From Methylorubrum populi (lineage in GTDB: Bacteria > Pseudomonadota > Alphaproteobacteria > Rhizobiales > Beijerinckiaceae), in NCBI GenBank assembly GCA_020741775.1, contig DYYG01000013.1:62001-126000 (forward strand): 64,000 nucleotides of DNA, given 5' to 3'. A program made the position numbers and the translations under genes. The notes under the pieces were generated by a model. It saw nothing but the letters and a program-made list of their open reading frames with translations. It searched no databases and was not told the origin of the DNA. Numbering within the stretch: position 1 is the first letter of the stretch; the number at the start of each line of letters is the position of its first letter. Below, piece after piece: positions 32,794 to 41,578 of the stretch.

Positions 32794-34416
32794 ATGACTT
32801 GGCCGAAAGGACGAAATCCGTCCGCCGCGCTTATGTTGAGATACGCCCCCGACGCAGGTTCGGCGAGATCGTCGTGGACCTGCAGAAAAGCTCCGCTACG
32901 CCTTCGCAGCCATGGAGCGGGGGAGCCGGCCTACTCGTTCCTTCATCGTCTGGCGTCCCGAAACGCCTACGGGGCCCGTGAATTCGCCGACGCCTACAAC
33001 CTCGATTTTCGAGCGCTCCTTTGGGGAGACCGGACAGAGGTAGGTCGCCTTTCGGCGGTGGCGGATGTCGATGCGGCCTCGCTCCTCGTCGCAACGCCGG
33101 CACGTGCAAGGTCCAGAATCTGGATCGTAAGTGGTGAACGATTGACAGCCCAGTATATCGAGCGGGGCCGTGACCGCATCTGCCCGGCCTGCGTAGCCGA
33201 AGATCGAATCGCCACGCCTGGAGAGAACGGTTTCGGCATCCGCCGCCGGGTCTGGTGGGATCTGACATTCCTTCACCACTGCCCGATTCATGAGATCCCG
33301 TTGCGTGGATTAAGGTCCGAAGCTCCGGGCGTTTTGGAGGGCACTGCGGATACGGACGCGGAGAACGGCTACGGGTGGGAGGCCTATGTTCTTGGACGGC
33401 TGGGTTTCACACAGCGGACCGAAGCCCAGCTTCTCGACCAGCTCAGCCTAAGGGCTACCGTCGACTTGGTGGCAACGTGCGGTGCGGTCGAACTGCACGG
33501 AGTACCCAGCAAGGCGCGACGTTTGCACATCGAACATGGTGCAAACGCGATGCGTTCCGGCTTTCGGGTCGCACGGAGCAAAAACTCCTTCGTCGATTTT
33601 CTTTGGCGTCGCAGAGGTGAGGACGCCGACTGTTTGATGGCAGAGTTCTTCGGACTGTTGCACGTCAGATCCATTCATTCTCGTAGCTTCGAGGAGCCGG
33701 ACGTTGCAAAGCTCGTTAGACTTTTCGCGGCCGAAGAGAAGCTTCGGCAAACACTTCTTAGACAGGCTGCCGACGCAATGGACCAGACTCCCGCCGAAAT
33801 GGTAGGGAATAATTCCTTCTGGATTTCAGCCACCAATCTTTATCTAGAATTAAATTCTAATAAAATTCCTATTATTTCGAGACCGGACTATGGATGCATT
33901 CCACTTATCCAGGCGCTTCGATCGGAAATAGGATCGATGAGGGTCTTCGAGGCGCTTATCGATGGTCGGTTGCTGCCTAAATGCCAAGTGCGTAGCTTTT
34001 CAGGACTATGCTCGATCTTCGTTTCGAAAGCCGATATCGATCGTATCGGGGCTCCGAAGGAAAAAACGAAACCTCCGTTGACGGCTGAAGTGTTTGGCAG
34101 ACGGTTGAACATGCACGTCAAAAACGTCAGGAAGCTTGTCTTGCACGGTATTGTTAAGAAATCCGATAGACAGGCCGATCGATGTTACATCATTGACGAG
34201 AGCGAATTCAAAAAATTCGTTCAGACGTATGTTACCGCCCGTAGAATTGCTTGGGCCCTAAAAACCGACGCCTGTCTGATTAAGCAGATGTTGCACGAAA
34301 AATACGGAATAGAAGGCGTGCTTCCGAAGGAGGCCGGGGTGAGCTTATTCCGTCGGTCGGATCTACTCCGTGTCGGGCTGCCTGCGCCCGAGATGCAGAT
34401 TGCCTCCGGCGACTGA
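32794..34416 (+). CDS. TniQ/TnsD-family target-selection protein (second copy, tniQ2)
   Basis: A 540-residue frame from the ATG at 32,794 (another start at 32,833; frames further upstream do not look protein-like). The TniQ core is at residues about 34-175: PLRLRSHGAGEPAYSFLHRLA and a zinc-binding set RICPACVAED (Cys130, Cys133) with HHCPIH (Cys163, His166). The C-terminal part has helix-turn-helix-like segments (AEVFGRRLNMHVKNVRKLVLHG). TniQ proteins link the AAA+ TnsC to a target. The 3' half is notably AT-rich. Its end overlaps the other tniQ by 54 bases tail to tail. Confidence 0.85.
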   Translation: MTWPKGRNPSAALMLRYAPDAGSARSSWTCRKAPLRLRSHGAGEPAYSFLHRLASRNAYGAREFADAYNLDFRALLWGDRTEVGRLSAVADVDAASLLVATPARARSRIWIVSGERLTAQYIERGRDRICPACVAEDRIATPGENGFGIRRRVWWDLTFLHHCPIHEIPLRGLRSEAPGVLEGTADTDAENGYGWEAYVLGRLGFTQRTEAQLLDQLSLRATVDLVATCGAVELHGVPSKARRLHIEHGANAMRSGFRVARSKNSFVDFLWRRRGEDADCLMAEFFGLLHVRSIHSRSFEEPDVAKLVRLFAAEEKLRQTLLRQAADAMDQTPAEMVGNNSFWISATNLYLELNSNKIPIISRPDYGCIPLIQALRSEIGSMRVFEALIDGRLLPKCQVRSFSGLCSIFVSKADIDRIGAPKEKTKPPLTAEVFGRRLNMHVKNVRKLVLHGIVKKSDRQADRCYIIDESEFKKFVQTYVTARRIAWALKTDACLIKQMLHEKYGIEGVLPKEAGVSLFRRSDLLRVGLPAPEMQIASGD

Positions 34417-36252
34417 GATCGAGCCTCGCTCGACGCCGTCCGGTGCTCGTCGGAGTATGTCGACGACGCTGCGTTCGTAGAGTCTGATTTCGATTCGGTC
34501 GCCGAGAGCGAGTTCGATCGCCGGCCGGCAGCCTCGTTCCGCAAGTCTGGATAGGATGGTTCTAGCACTTGTGCGGAAGGAGCGGGAAAGTTCCGTCGTC
34601 GAGACGTAGCGGATTTGGAAGCTCGCGACATCAGCCCGATCAAGCAGTCGCAGGCGTCTGGCATCCTTTATGGTCCGGATGTGTCCGGCGGCGACGATCA
34701 GATCGAGACCGTTCCTTCGCATGCCGAGTGTCCTGCCTGCCTCCAGAGGCCCTATCCAGGGGTCGTTCCTGGCCCGTGAGAGTTCCGCGATACCGACCGA
34801 ACGGATTCGGATGCCTGCAAGGCCTGGGGCCCCGGCGATCCGCGCAGTAGCAACGATCCGCCCATCTAGGATCGCGCGGCAAAGCGCGACGATTCCGACC
34901 TTGCGGGCGGCGCGGACGATCGAAACGGAGTCCGGTGGAGGAACCTCCACGACGGGCGCGTTGCCCTGCATACGATCGAGGATCGCATCGACCTCGATCG
35001 GATCGAATCTCGGATGTCGGAAGGCCGCGATAGCCAATCGGTCGCGTGGAAGAATGCCCGCGGCGACCAGCTTGCGGACGGAAGCGGGAGTGATGCCGAG
35101 CGTGCCTGCCAGGATATCGACATTGATGAAGCGTCCGACGCGCCTGGCGAGCATCTCGACCTGTCGCCGGTCGACGGTCGGTCGGCATCGCTCGTCGACG
35201 TCCCTCCTTAATCCGGCTGCTTCCAGGATCGCAACCGTCCTACCCCAGCCGGCATCGAGGCAAGCCTTGGCCCTGCTAGCGGATATACGATCCGGCGTCG
35301 GTGGTTCGACGACATGCCGCTCCCAGCCCTGCCAGCTCAGCTGATTCCGCGTCACGACGTTCGCGATGCGGGTTGCTATCCAAGACTGGAGTTCGCCATC
35401 CGGCAGAGCGGCGAACCAGCTGTAGAGCTGCCCGAGTTGAACTCGAAGTCGATCCGGCCTGCCCGGGGCGGCCAATAGGGCATCAATCGTCTTCTCGATG
35501 CCCTCGTTGCCCGTCCGGATGGCGTGAAAGCCGGCCAGCATCATAGCTGGCCGATCGGCGGGATCCGTCTTGCCGAATCTGGCGTCGCGGCCGGCGGAAA
35601 CGCAGCAACCGAGCCTCTGCATCAGGGCAATGGCATCACAGAGCGGCAGGGTGTCCAGGATGGCGTGCGGCACCCTCGAGCATCCTCCAAGCCGCCCGAC
35701 CACGTAGGCGTCGGCGGCGGTGGCATGCGCCTCGACGACGATCCGGGTACTGCGGGCAAGATTGGCGCCGCAACGACAGACCGTCACGCGCCCGCCAGCC
35801 AATCGGATGGTGCGATCGCACTGTAGGCAACGGTCGTTCAAGCGCACATTGTGAATAGGACAGACCGAAACGGCTGCGACCGACCACCAGCATCGCAGAT
35901 GTCGCAGCGGGAACTGGCCGCCGGTCTCGCCTGCGGCGTCATCGGCCCAGCACGCGACACAGTAGCACTGACGTTCATAGAAGACTTGAGCAGGTTCCAG
36001 CTTCTCGCCGTTCAGTGAGATGTGGCCATCCCGCATCCGCCGTGGAGAGTATCGATCGATTCCGTCGACCATTCTGCGCCCAAGAATCGGCACCAGGGCA
36101 CGCGTATCGCCGCGGGCGAGGAGCGTCGTCGAAACGCCCAGGCTGGCGAACGGATTCGACCGCCAGTCGCAGCCGTTCGCCTCGGCCAGTCGGCGAGCGT
36201 AGCCGCTTGCCGGCTCGCCGGGGATATGACGAGGACGTATCGGAAAGGTCAT
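34363..36252 (-). CDS. TniQ/TnsD-family target-selection protein (tniQ1)
   Basis: About 629 residues from the ATG at 36,252 (AAGGTGG upstream); a start at 36,270 would add six residues. N-terminal TniQ domain: PIRPRHIPGEPASGYARRLAEANG, zinc ligands CVAC..CPIH (near residues 98-134) and a second pair CLQC...CRCG (near 142-161). The long C-terminal region has repeated HTH-like units (ILAGTLGITPASVRKLVAAGILPRD; EAGRTLGMRRNGLDLIVAAG), as in TnsD-type proteins that bind a specific attachment site. It follows tnsC directly, giving the canonical tnsABC-tniQ order. Confidence 0.9.
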   Translation of the reverse strand: MTFPIRPRHIPGEPASGYARRLAEANGCDWRSNPFASLGVSTTLLARGDTRALVPILGRRMVDGIDRYSPRRMRDGHISLNGEKLEPAQVFYERQCYCVACWADDAAGETGGQFPLRHLRCWWSVAAVSVCPIHNVRLNDRCLQCDRTIRLAGGRVTVCRCGANLARSTRIVVEAHATAADAYVVGRLGGCSRVPHAILDTLPLCDAIALMQRLGCCVSAGRDARFGKTDPADRPAMMLAGFHAIRTGNEGIEKTIDALLAAPGRPDRLRVQLGQLYSWFAALPDGELQSWIATRIANVVTRNQLSWQGWERHVVEPPTPDRISASRAKACLDAGWGRTVAILEAAGLRRDVDERCRPTVDRRQVEMLARRVGRFINVDILAGTLGITPASVRKLVAAGILPRDRLAIAAFRHPRFDPIEVDAILDRMQGNAPVVEVPPPDSVSIVRAARKVGIVALCRAILDGRIVATARIAGAPGLAGIRIRSVGIAELSRARNDPWIGPLEAGRTLGMRRNGLDLIVAAGHIRTIKDARRLRLLDRADVASFQIRYVSTTELSRSFRTSARTILSRLAERGCRPAIELALGDRIEIRLYERSVVDILRRAPDGVERGSISVAGGNLHLGRRQPDTE

Positions 36253-36276
36253 GGCTACCCACCTTCTCATTCGATC

Positions 36277-37485
36277 TCATACCGTCCTGGCCGTTTTCTC
36301 GTAGGTGGGCGCCGACGGTTTGCCCGATAGGGAGCCGCGTGTCCGCGACGGCCGCTGCACGCGGCGGCGAGGGGCCTGTTCGTTCTTGGAAGCCTGAGGC
36401 TGGAAGGGGTTCGATTTTTCTCCAGAACGCTTCAAGGTTTCGTGCGCATAGGCGAGATATCTGTCGGCCACGTGCATCACGCCATCCTCCAAACCATGCT
36501 CGAGCGCGATCAGGATCAGGCGCGTGACGCGGCCGAGGATGCCGCCAGTGGACGCATGAATTCGGCCGGCCCGCTTCGGATCCGAAAGGTTCGACGCCTC
36601 CGGAAGGTCCATGCCCTCTTCCAGATCCGCCAGAAAATCGAGGAACTCCTGCCGGTGTTCGATCTCGCTACCCCAGCTGAACGGTTCTACCGGAAACCGC
36701 ATGCGGCAACGGCGGTCCAGCTGCGGATTGGCGTCCACCGGGCGTGCGGCCTTCTGCATGCCGCTCAGCACCAGCTGCACTCGGGTCTCGACGAGCAGAT
36801 CCTTGACGAGTTCAGACAGCTCCTCGACCAGTTCGTCGCGGGACGAGACGGTGTGATGGAACTCGTCGATGAACAGAAGGCGGGTTTTCTGTCCGACGAG
36901 TTGCATCCTCAGTCGGTCGAGGATCTGATGGCCGTGGAGCGCCCTCGGCACCTCGGCACCCAGAGCCCGAAGGATCTGGGTCGCGAGGGCATTGGTGGAC
37001 CGGGAGCTCGAGGCGTTGACGAAGACGATCGGCCGCTCGTCGCCGTCGATGCCGTCCGTCAACACGAGCCCGTAGTTGCAGATCTGCGGAATCCGCCCCG
37101 TTGTCCGTACGATCCGCTGATATTCACGCCGGATCCATTCGCGTTGAATGGTCGACTTGCCGGTCCCGGAGGCTCCCGTGATCAGCAGGAGCTGGCCCGG
37201 TTCTCCACGATCGTAGGCGCGCCGGGACCGCTCGATGGCCTTGATGCCTTCGATCAGATCCACGTGGTTGTCGATGAGAACGTGCCGTGCCCTGGTCAGC
37301 ATGGCCTCGGCCTCGTCGGTCAGGAGATCCGTGGCGTCGCCGGTATCCTGGCCGACGTCGCCGTCGTCGAGGCCCGAGATCAGATCGATCTCACACTCGA
37401 GGACCTCGTCGGCGTCCGAGGTATGGAAGGCTGCGTCAGCTGAATGATGCAATGCGGAAGTTCCTTCTGCGGCGGGTCGGGACAT
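36277..37485 (-). CDS. tnsC: Tn7-like AAA+ ATPase TnsC (TniB family)
   Basis: A 402-residue ATPase: Walker A GASGTGKS (residues 104-111), Walker B LLFIDEFH (203-210), then a sensor-type QLVLSGMQ (about residue 239). In Tn7-like systems TnsC forms an ATP-dependent filament on DNA that carries the target signal from TniQ to the TnsAB transposase. Its first 50 bases overlap the end of tnsB. The first 55 residues are acidic and not conserved, and the C-terminal 45 are basic. Confidence 0.94.
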   Translation of the reverse strand: MSRPAAEGTSALHHSADAAFHTSDADEVLECEIDLISGLDDGDVGQDTGDATDLLTDEAEAMLTRARHVLIDNHVDLIEGIKAIERSRRAYDRGEPGQLLLITGASGTGKSTIQREWIRREYQRIVRTTGRIPQICNYGLVLTDGIDGDERPIVFVNASSSRSTNALATQILRALGAEVPRALHGHQILDRLRMQLVGQKTRLLFIDEFHHTVSSRDELVEELSELVKDLLVETRVQLVLSGMQKAARPVDANPQLDRRCRMRFPVEPFSWGSEIEHRQEFLDFLADLEEGMDLPEASNLSDPKRAGRIHASTGGILGRVTRLILIALEHGLEDGVMHVADRYLAYAHETLKRSGEKSNPFQPQASKNEQAPRRRVQRPSRTRGSLSGKPSAPTYEKTARTV

Positions 37486-39751
37486 CGACGGCGTTCGCGG
37501 ACGCTGCCGACGGCATCTCGGGCTTGATGTTCACGGGCGAGACCGGGAACTCTCTGACGGCGCCGACGACTGCGGGAGGATTTTCCGCGTCTTCGACGAT
37601 CCGAATTTCGGCAGGCTTGCGGAGCGGCGCCGCGCTCGCGATCGGCCGTCGGGGCGGCCGCTGCGCCGAGTGATCGACGACCTTCTCCGGCCGACGCGGC
37701 CTCGCACGAATGGGGGATTCGTGCGCTAGATCCGACTCGTCATCATCGCGGTACTCGATGTCGTCGAACGCGATATGTGTCGTTTCGGGATCTATCGCCT
37801 CGATGTACGTCGCCTTCATCTCGGCCAGGTTGTCGACTTCCTCGACCAGAAGGCGCGCCTTTCGACTGCTGATCCTCTGCGCGGCGCGTTTGTTGTTCCG
37901 TGCCTCCGCAGGAGCGTAGAGACGTCGCTTCGCGGCATCCATGTCGGGCTGGTGGACGCGTTCATGCCTCTTCTTGCGCGATCGCGCTTCGGCTCGGATA
38001 ACCAGATGATCGTGTACCGGGCGGCCGCGGGCCGCAGGGTCCGACGCGGCGAGTACGATCCATTCGCCGTCGACAAGCAGGTAGGCTCGTCCGACGTCCA
38101 ATGCGTCGATCCGCATCCTGTACTGGCGTTTGCCCGGTCCTTCTCGGTTCAACAGCTCCTGAAGCGCCTCGGAGCCGAAGCCGTAGAAGAGGTTCATCCA
38201 TTCAACGCCGGTATGCTGGATCGTAACCTTTTCCTGGACTTTCGAGACAAGCGGAACGAGATGATCGATCGAGGGCGCCATCTCCGGATGACGGATGTTG
38301 GAAAGCCTTCGCCACGCGCCGGCGGGACTGTCCTCGATGCCGCTTGCCCACTCTTGCATCCAGACGTCGGCAACGAACTTGCAGACGATCCAGTTGACCT
38401 GTTCCATGGTCATCTCGACATGGTCCCCGGCGCGATAATCCGAGAAGCGATCGCCGTTCTTGAACAAGCTGCCGGGCATTCCGGCGAACATGCCTTGCTT
38501 CGACGTTAGAAATTGTCGTTCGACGATGCCCTTGAGATCCGGCGCTCCTGCAGGCGTATGCTTGAGACGGATGTTCAGTTGGCCGCACGTGACGACGAGA
38601 TCGTTTGAGCGATAGTCCGACCCCTGGTCAGTAAATACGACGCTGGGTTTTACGGTGGCCAAATACTCGTTCGTGATGCCGTCCAATTTAGACATCCAAG
38701 TCTTCGGCATCATCGTCATCCGGAGAGCCTCCTGGATGGTCGCAAAGCCTTTTTCCAGACCGACGTACCATCCCACGATCGCACGCGTCGCCAGGTCGAT
38801 GACGACGGTCAGCGTGACCTGTTTGAAGGTCAAACCCGTGGCGGGGTCGCGTACGACCATCGGCAGTTCCGTCGAGTCGATCTGAACTGCCTGGCCGATC
38901 CACTCGTAGCGGGGGCCGAGGGCCTTGATGCGATGCCTGTGTTTCGATTTCTTCGCATCGCCGCGATAGATCTCGGTCTCCAGGGACCCCATGCTGCGAA
39001 TTATTTTATAGAAAGACTGTATATTAGGAATAATTCCTGCGATGTCGTCTTCCGGCACGCCGGCTTTCCGGGCAACGACGCGGATTTCGTCGCGGACATG
39101 CGGGAAGATCTTCGACGCCTTCGGCTGTTCGCGCTGCAGGTATTGATTGCGCGCGAACTCGTTCATGACCTTGACTGCAATGGGAGACAACCGGGGAACA
39201 CGGTTGCCCTGGCGATGGCTCTGGGGGACCAGCGCCGAGCGAAGGCCGCCCGAGAGCTTGTAGCGGCGGTACCACTGGATCAGCGAACCGCCGCACGGCG
39301 CCTGCGAGACGCCGCCGGGCTCGATCTGCCTAGCCCAGCGCTTGCACCACCAATCGAGTTCCTTCGCCTTCAATACGATGTGCCGGTTCTTGCGCTTCCG
39401 GTCAGGGCGATTTGACGTGACGCGGCGGCCATCGCGCAATTCGATCGCGAATTCCAGAAGGCGGATATATTTGGCCCGGCGGATCGCCTCCGACTGCTGC
39501 TGCTCGGTGAAGCCCGAGATGTCTCGGCGCATGTCCTCGATGAGCGTTGCAGGCAGTCCCTTGCAGGGCTCGGGCTCGATCCGCATCCGTCGATCGACCC
39601 ATAGCATGACCAGTTCGTGCCAGCTGTGCGCCTTGGCCGGACCACCATCGATGGGTCGAAGCGCGATACCGTCCTCCAGTGCAGTCGTCGGCAACCAGCG
39701 AAGGTCGTCGATCACCACGATATCTCGGTTGGTCAGCTTGAACGGACCCAT
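37436..39751 (-). CDS. tnsB: Tn7-like transposase TnsB (TniA/Mu family, DDE)
   Basis: A 771-residue DDE transposase. Catalytic triad as seen: Asp292 (AVQIDSTELP), Asp375 (VVFTDQGSDY) and Glu411 (LKGIVERQF), with 35 residues between the second Asp and Glu. N-terminal HTH DNA-binding segments (about 70-270) precede the rve core, and a Mu-transposase C-terminal beta domain and a long tail that should contact TnsC follow. It cleaves and joins the 3' ends of the element. Length is above Tn7 TnsB (702). Confidence 0.95.
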   Translation of the reverse strand: MGPFKLTNRDIVVIDDLRWLPTTALEDGIALRPIDGGPAKAHSWHELVMLWVDRRMRIEPEPCKGLPATLIEDMRRDISGFTEQQQSEAIRRAKYIRLLEFAIELRDGRRVTSNRPDRKRKNRHIVLKAKELDWWCKRWARQIEPGGVSQAPCGGSLIQWYRRYKLSGGLRSALVPQSHRQGNRVPRLSPIAVKVMNEFARNQYLQREQPKASKIFPHVRDEIRVVARKAGVPEDDIAGIIPNIQSFYKIIRSMGSLETEIYRGDAKKSKHRHRIKALGPRYEWIGQAVQIDSTELPMVVRDPATGLTFKQVTLTVVIDLATRAIVGWYVGLEKGFATIQEALRMTMMPKTWMSKLDGITNEYLATVKPSVVFTDQGSDYRSNDLVVTCGQLNIRLKHTPAGAPDLKGIVERQFLTSKQGMFAGMPGSLFKNGDRFSDYRAGDHVEMTMEQVNWIVCKFVADVWMQEWASGIEDSPAGAWRRLSNIRHPEMAPSIDHLVPLVSKVQEKVTIQHTGVEWMNLFYGFGSEALQELLNREGPGKRQYRMRIDALDVGRAYLLVDGEWIVLAASDPAARGRPVHDHLVIRAEARSRKKRHERVHQPDMDAAKRRLYAPAEARNNKRAAQRISSRKARLLVEEVDNLAEMKATYIEAIDPETTHIAFDDIEYRDDDESDLAHESPIRARPRRPEKVVDHSAQRPPRRPIASAAPLRKPAEIRIVEDAENPPAVVGAVREFPVSPVNIKPEMPSAASANAVDVPTRRRRNFRIASFS

Positions 39752-39839
39752 AGCTTACCTTCGGTGTTCGCGCTTCGTGCGGTGCATCTTTTAGGAAGAT
39801 CGACTGTCGCTATCTTCCGAACCGGATCGCTCGACTCGT

Positions 39840-40589
39840 TCAAACTGCACGCTGGTCGGCAGCTGGATCTCGGATCACGCGGACGGAGCGTACGAGGGCT
39901 CGATCGTCAATCGGCTTCTCGAGGTCGAGTGCGACCTCGCGAAGTATGTGAAGACGCAGAACGGCGCCGAGCGTCCGTCCACCGATACCACTGGCTTCCT
40001 TGATCTGTGCGATCGTCTTCACCGTTCGAGGAGCATTTCGCAGTACCTCTCGCACGCGGTCGAGGGCTTCGACGTCCTCCCTGGGACCACAATGCTCGAA
40101 CAACAGCTCGGCATTGCCGAAGACCGGCTGACGGCGGATCTCCACTTCGGTCCAAACCTCGAAGGGGAGGTTCTGACGATGAAATTCGTCAGCGATCAGG
40201 CCAAGTTCCTCGGCCAGCACGTCTGCTTTGACCTTGGGTTTGACTTGCACATAGATCGGCCGCGAACAGCCTCGGCGCACGACTGCGAAGTCGGGAATGT
40301 GGACGCGCCATTTGCGCGAGCGCAAATCGAACCAGTCCACCTTTCGCGGCTGCGGGCGAACTTCCGTGGTGATACCATCCGAGCGGGTCAGGACGAGAAA
40401 ATCATGCTCGAGCAAAGACTCGAACTCGATGATGCCCTCGAAGGACGTGCCGTCGGTCCTTGATGCGCCCATCAGGTTTTCGAGGTCGAACCACGGAACG
40501 ACGCCGCAGAAACTCGCGCGGTTCGTCTTCCTGCTTGCTGCGCGTACTCCGGTTATCCTCTGTAATTCCTTAGGACGAAAAGCGATCAT
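39840..40589 (-). CDS. tnsA: Tn7-like endonuclease TnsA
   Basis: A 249-residue endonuclease that cuts the 5' strands of the transposon so it moves by cut-and-paste. Catalytic set in the usual spacing: FESLLEHDF (Glu57), HIPDFAVV (Asp100) and VQVK (Gln115, Lys117). A C-terminal HTH-like segment (IAQIKEASGIGGRTLGAVLRLHIL) should contact TnsC/TnsB. Its ATG overlaps the stop of a 95-residue ORF by four bases, and tnsB begins 88 bases downstream. Confidence 0.92.
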   Translation of the reverse strand: MIAFRPKELQRITGVRAASRKTNRASFCGVVPWFDLENLMGASRTDGTSFEGIIEFESLLEHDFLVLTRSDGITTEVRPQPRKVDWFDLRSRKWRVHIPDFAVVRRGCSRPIYVQVKPKVKADVLAEELGLIADEFHRQNLPFEVWTEVEIRRQPVFGNAELLFEHCGPREDVEALDRVREVLRNAPRTVKTIAQIKEASGIGGRTLGAVLRLHILREVALDLEKPIDDRALVRSVRVIRDPAADQRAV

Positions 40590-40873
40590 CGTCGTCGTTT
40601 CCTTCTGTTGATCGGACGCGAATGGAAGCAGTGCTGCGACTGGTCGCTCGATCGAGCGACCAAACTATCGATCGGGAGTATCGTGCGGGATGCCGGCCGC
40701 CTGCGCGCGATCGCCGGCGCAGCGGCAACTCGTGGTGGTGGAAGGCCGGACATCGATCGGCCAGCAGACGGTTCCGACGTTTTGGAGTGCCAGTTGGCAT
40801 TCCCGTCGAACATCTCCGGGGTCGAGGGTGCGCCCCATCCATCGATCTTGGGTGTAGGAATTTCGTCGTGCAT
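40586..40873 (-). CDS. Small ORF coupled to tnsA, 95 residues
   Basis: ATG at 40,873 follows CAGGAGGATCACG, a very strong ribosome-binding site, and the stop overlaps the tnsA ATG (ATGA). The sequence begins MHDEIPTPKIDGWGAPSTPE and ends in an Arg-rich tail (INRRKRRR). No family recognised. The coupling makes real translation likely; it may be an accessory subunit or a leader controlling tnsA synthesis. Confidence 0.7.
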   Translation of the reverse strand: MHDEIPTPKIDGWGAPSTPEMFDGNANWHSKTSEPSAGRSMSGLPPPRVAAAPAIARRRPASRTILPIDSLVARSSDQSQHCFHSRPINRRKRRR

Positions 40874-40949
40874 CGTGATCCTCCTGGGATGTTGGCAAGG
40901 TCCTGCCGCGGATCCCGTCCCCTGGCGACGCCGGGGACGGGGCATGCGT

Positions 40950-41120
40950 TCAGCTTAGAAAGCCGTCGTCGGACCACGGCTTGCGCCGCATGCCCGTTGT
41001 CCCGATCATCGGATCGGCGACTGATAGTCCTTCGAACTCGGGATCCAACAATCCGAAGTAAGACTCGCAGACTTCGAAGTTGGACTTCATCCGAAGCCGC
41101 CCGGCATAGGTTTTTGCCAT
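40950..41120 (-). CDS. Small ORF upstream of tnsA, 56 residues
   Basis: ATG at 41,120 preceded by GAGGAGATATCC. The peptide begins MAKTYAGRLRMKSNFEVCES and ends KPWSDDGFLS. It is second of three closely placed small ORFs reading into tnsA. Too short for the usual gene-finding cut-off; good RBS and ordinary amino-acid composition argue that it is real. No homologue recognised. Confidence 0.65.
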   Translation of the reverse strand: MAKTYAGRLRMKSNFEVCESYFGLLDPEFEGLSVADPMIGTTGMRRKPWSDDGFLS

Positions 41121-41304
41121 GGATATCTCCTCAAGAGGGTGTTTTCAAAAGATCGTCTCAGATCTCCGGCAAGTCTAGGGATGCAGCCCGATAATCGCCT
41201 GGAGTTTCTAAGCTGCTGTTGATAGAAGCGCTAGGTCGTTGAAACTACATGGCGTTCCAATGGCTTCTGATCTTCGATCGAGAGCGGAGGCGTTAGATGC
41301 GGTT

Positions 41305-41478
41305 TTAGTTCGGCATCTCTTCGCCCGGCCACGTCTCGCAACGTACGTGCGGCGTCGGCTCTACCGTCAGATCTTGAGCGAACGGCCGGTCTGGATCGAT
41401 CTTCCAAGGATCGACTCTGAGGCTGTCGGTCCGAGGACGATCGTTGTAGAGATACGTTGCGACGAGATTTCTGGCCAT
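41305..41478 (-). CDS. Small ORF, first of the tnsA-upstream set, 57 residues
   Basis: ATG at 41,478 preceded by GAGGAGTGATCG. The peptide begins MARNLVATYLYNDRPRTDSL and ends ETWPGEEMPN, acidic and proline-containing. It lies about 65 bases after a palindromic sequence that may be the operator of the whole small-ORF/tns operon. Function unknown. Confidence 0.65.
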   Translation of the reverse strand: MARNLVATYLYNDRPRTDSLRVDPWKIDPDRPFAQDLTVEPTPHVRCETWPGEEMPN

Positions 41479-41540
41479 CGATCACTCCTCTTCCAAGCTC
41501 GAATCGAGCGCGTTGGTATCCAGATCGAAAGGAAGTCCAA

Positions 41541-41578
41541 TCAAGTATTTGCCAAATTTATATTCGACAGATACTTGA
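41541..41578. promoter_or_regulatory. Large dyad upstream of the small-ORF/tns operon
   Basis: TCAAGTATTTGCC (41,541-41,553) and GACAGATACTTGA (41,566-41,578) are inverted with 11 of 13 positions matching, in an AT-rich stretch containing TATAAAT on the minus strand. A regulator such as the HTH protein at 43,115-43,435 could bind here. Confidence 0.5.
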
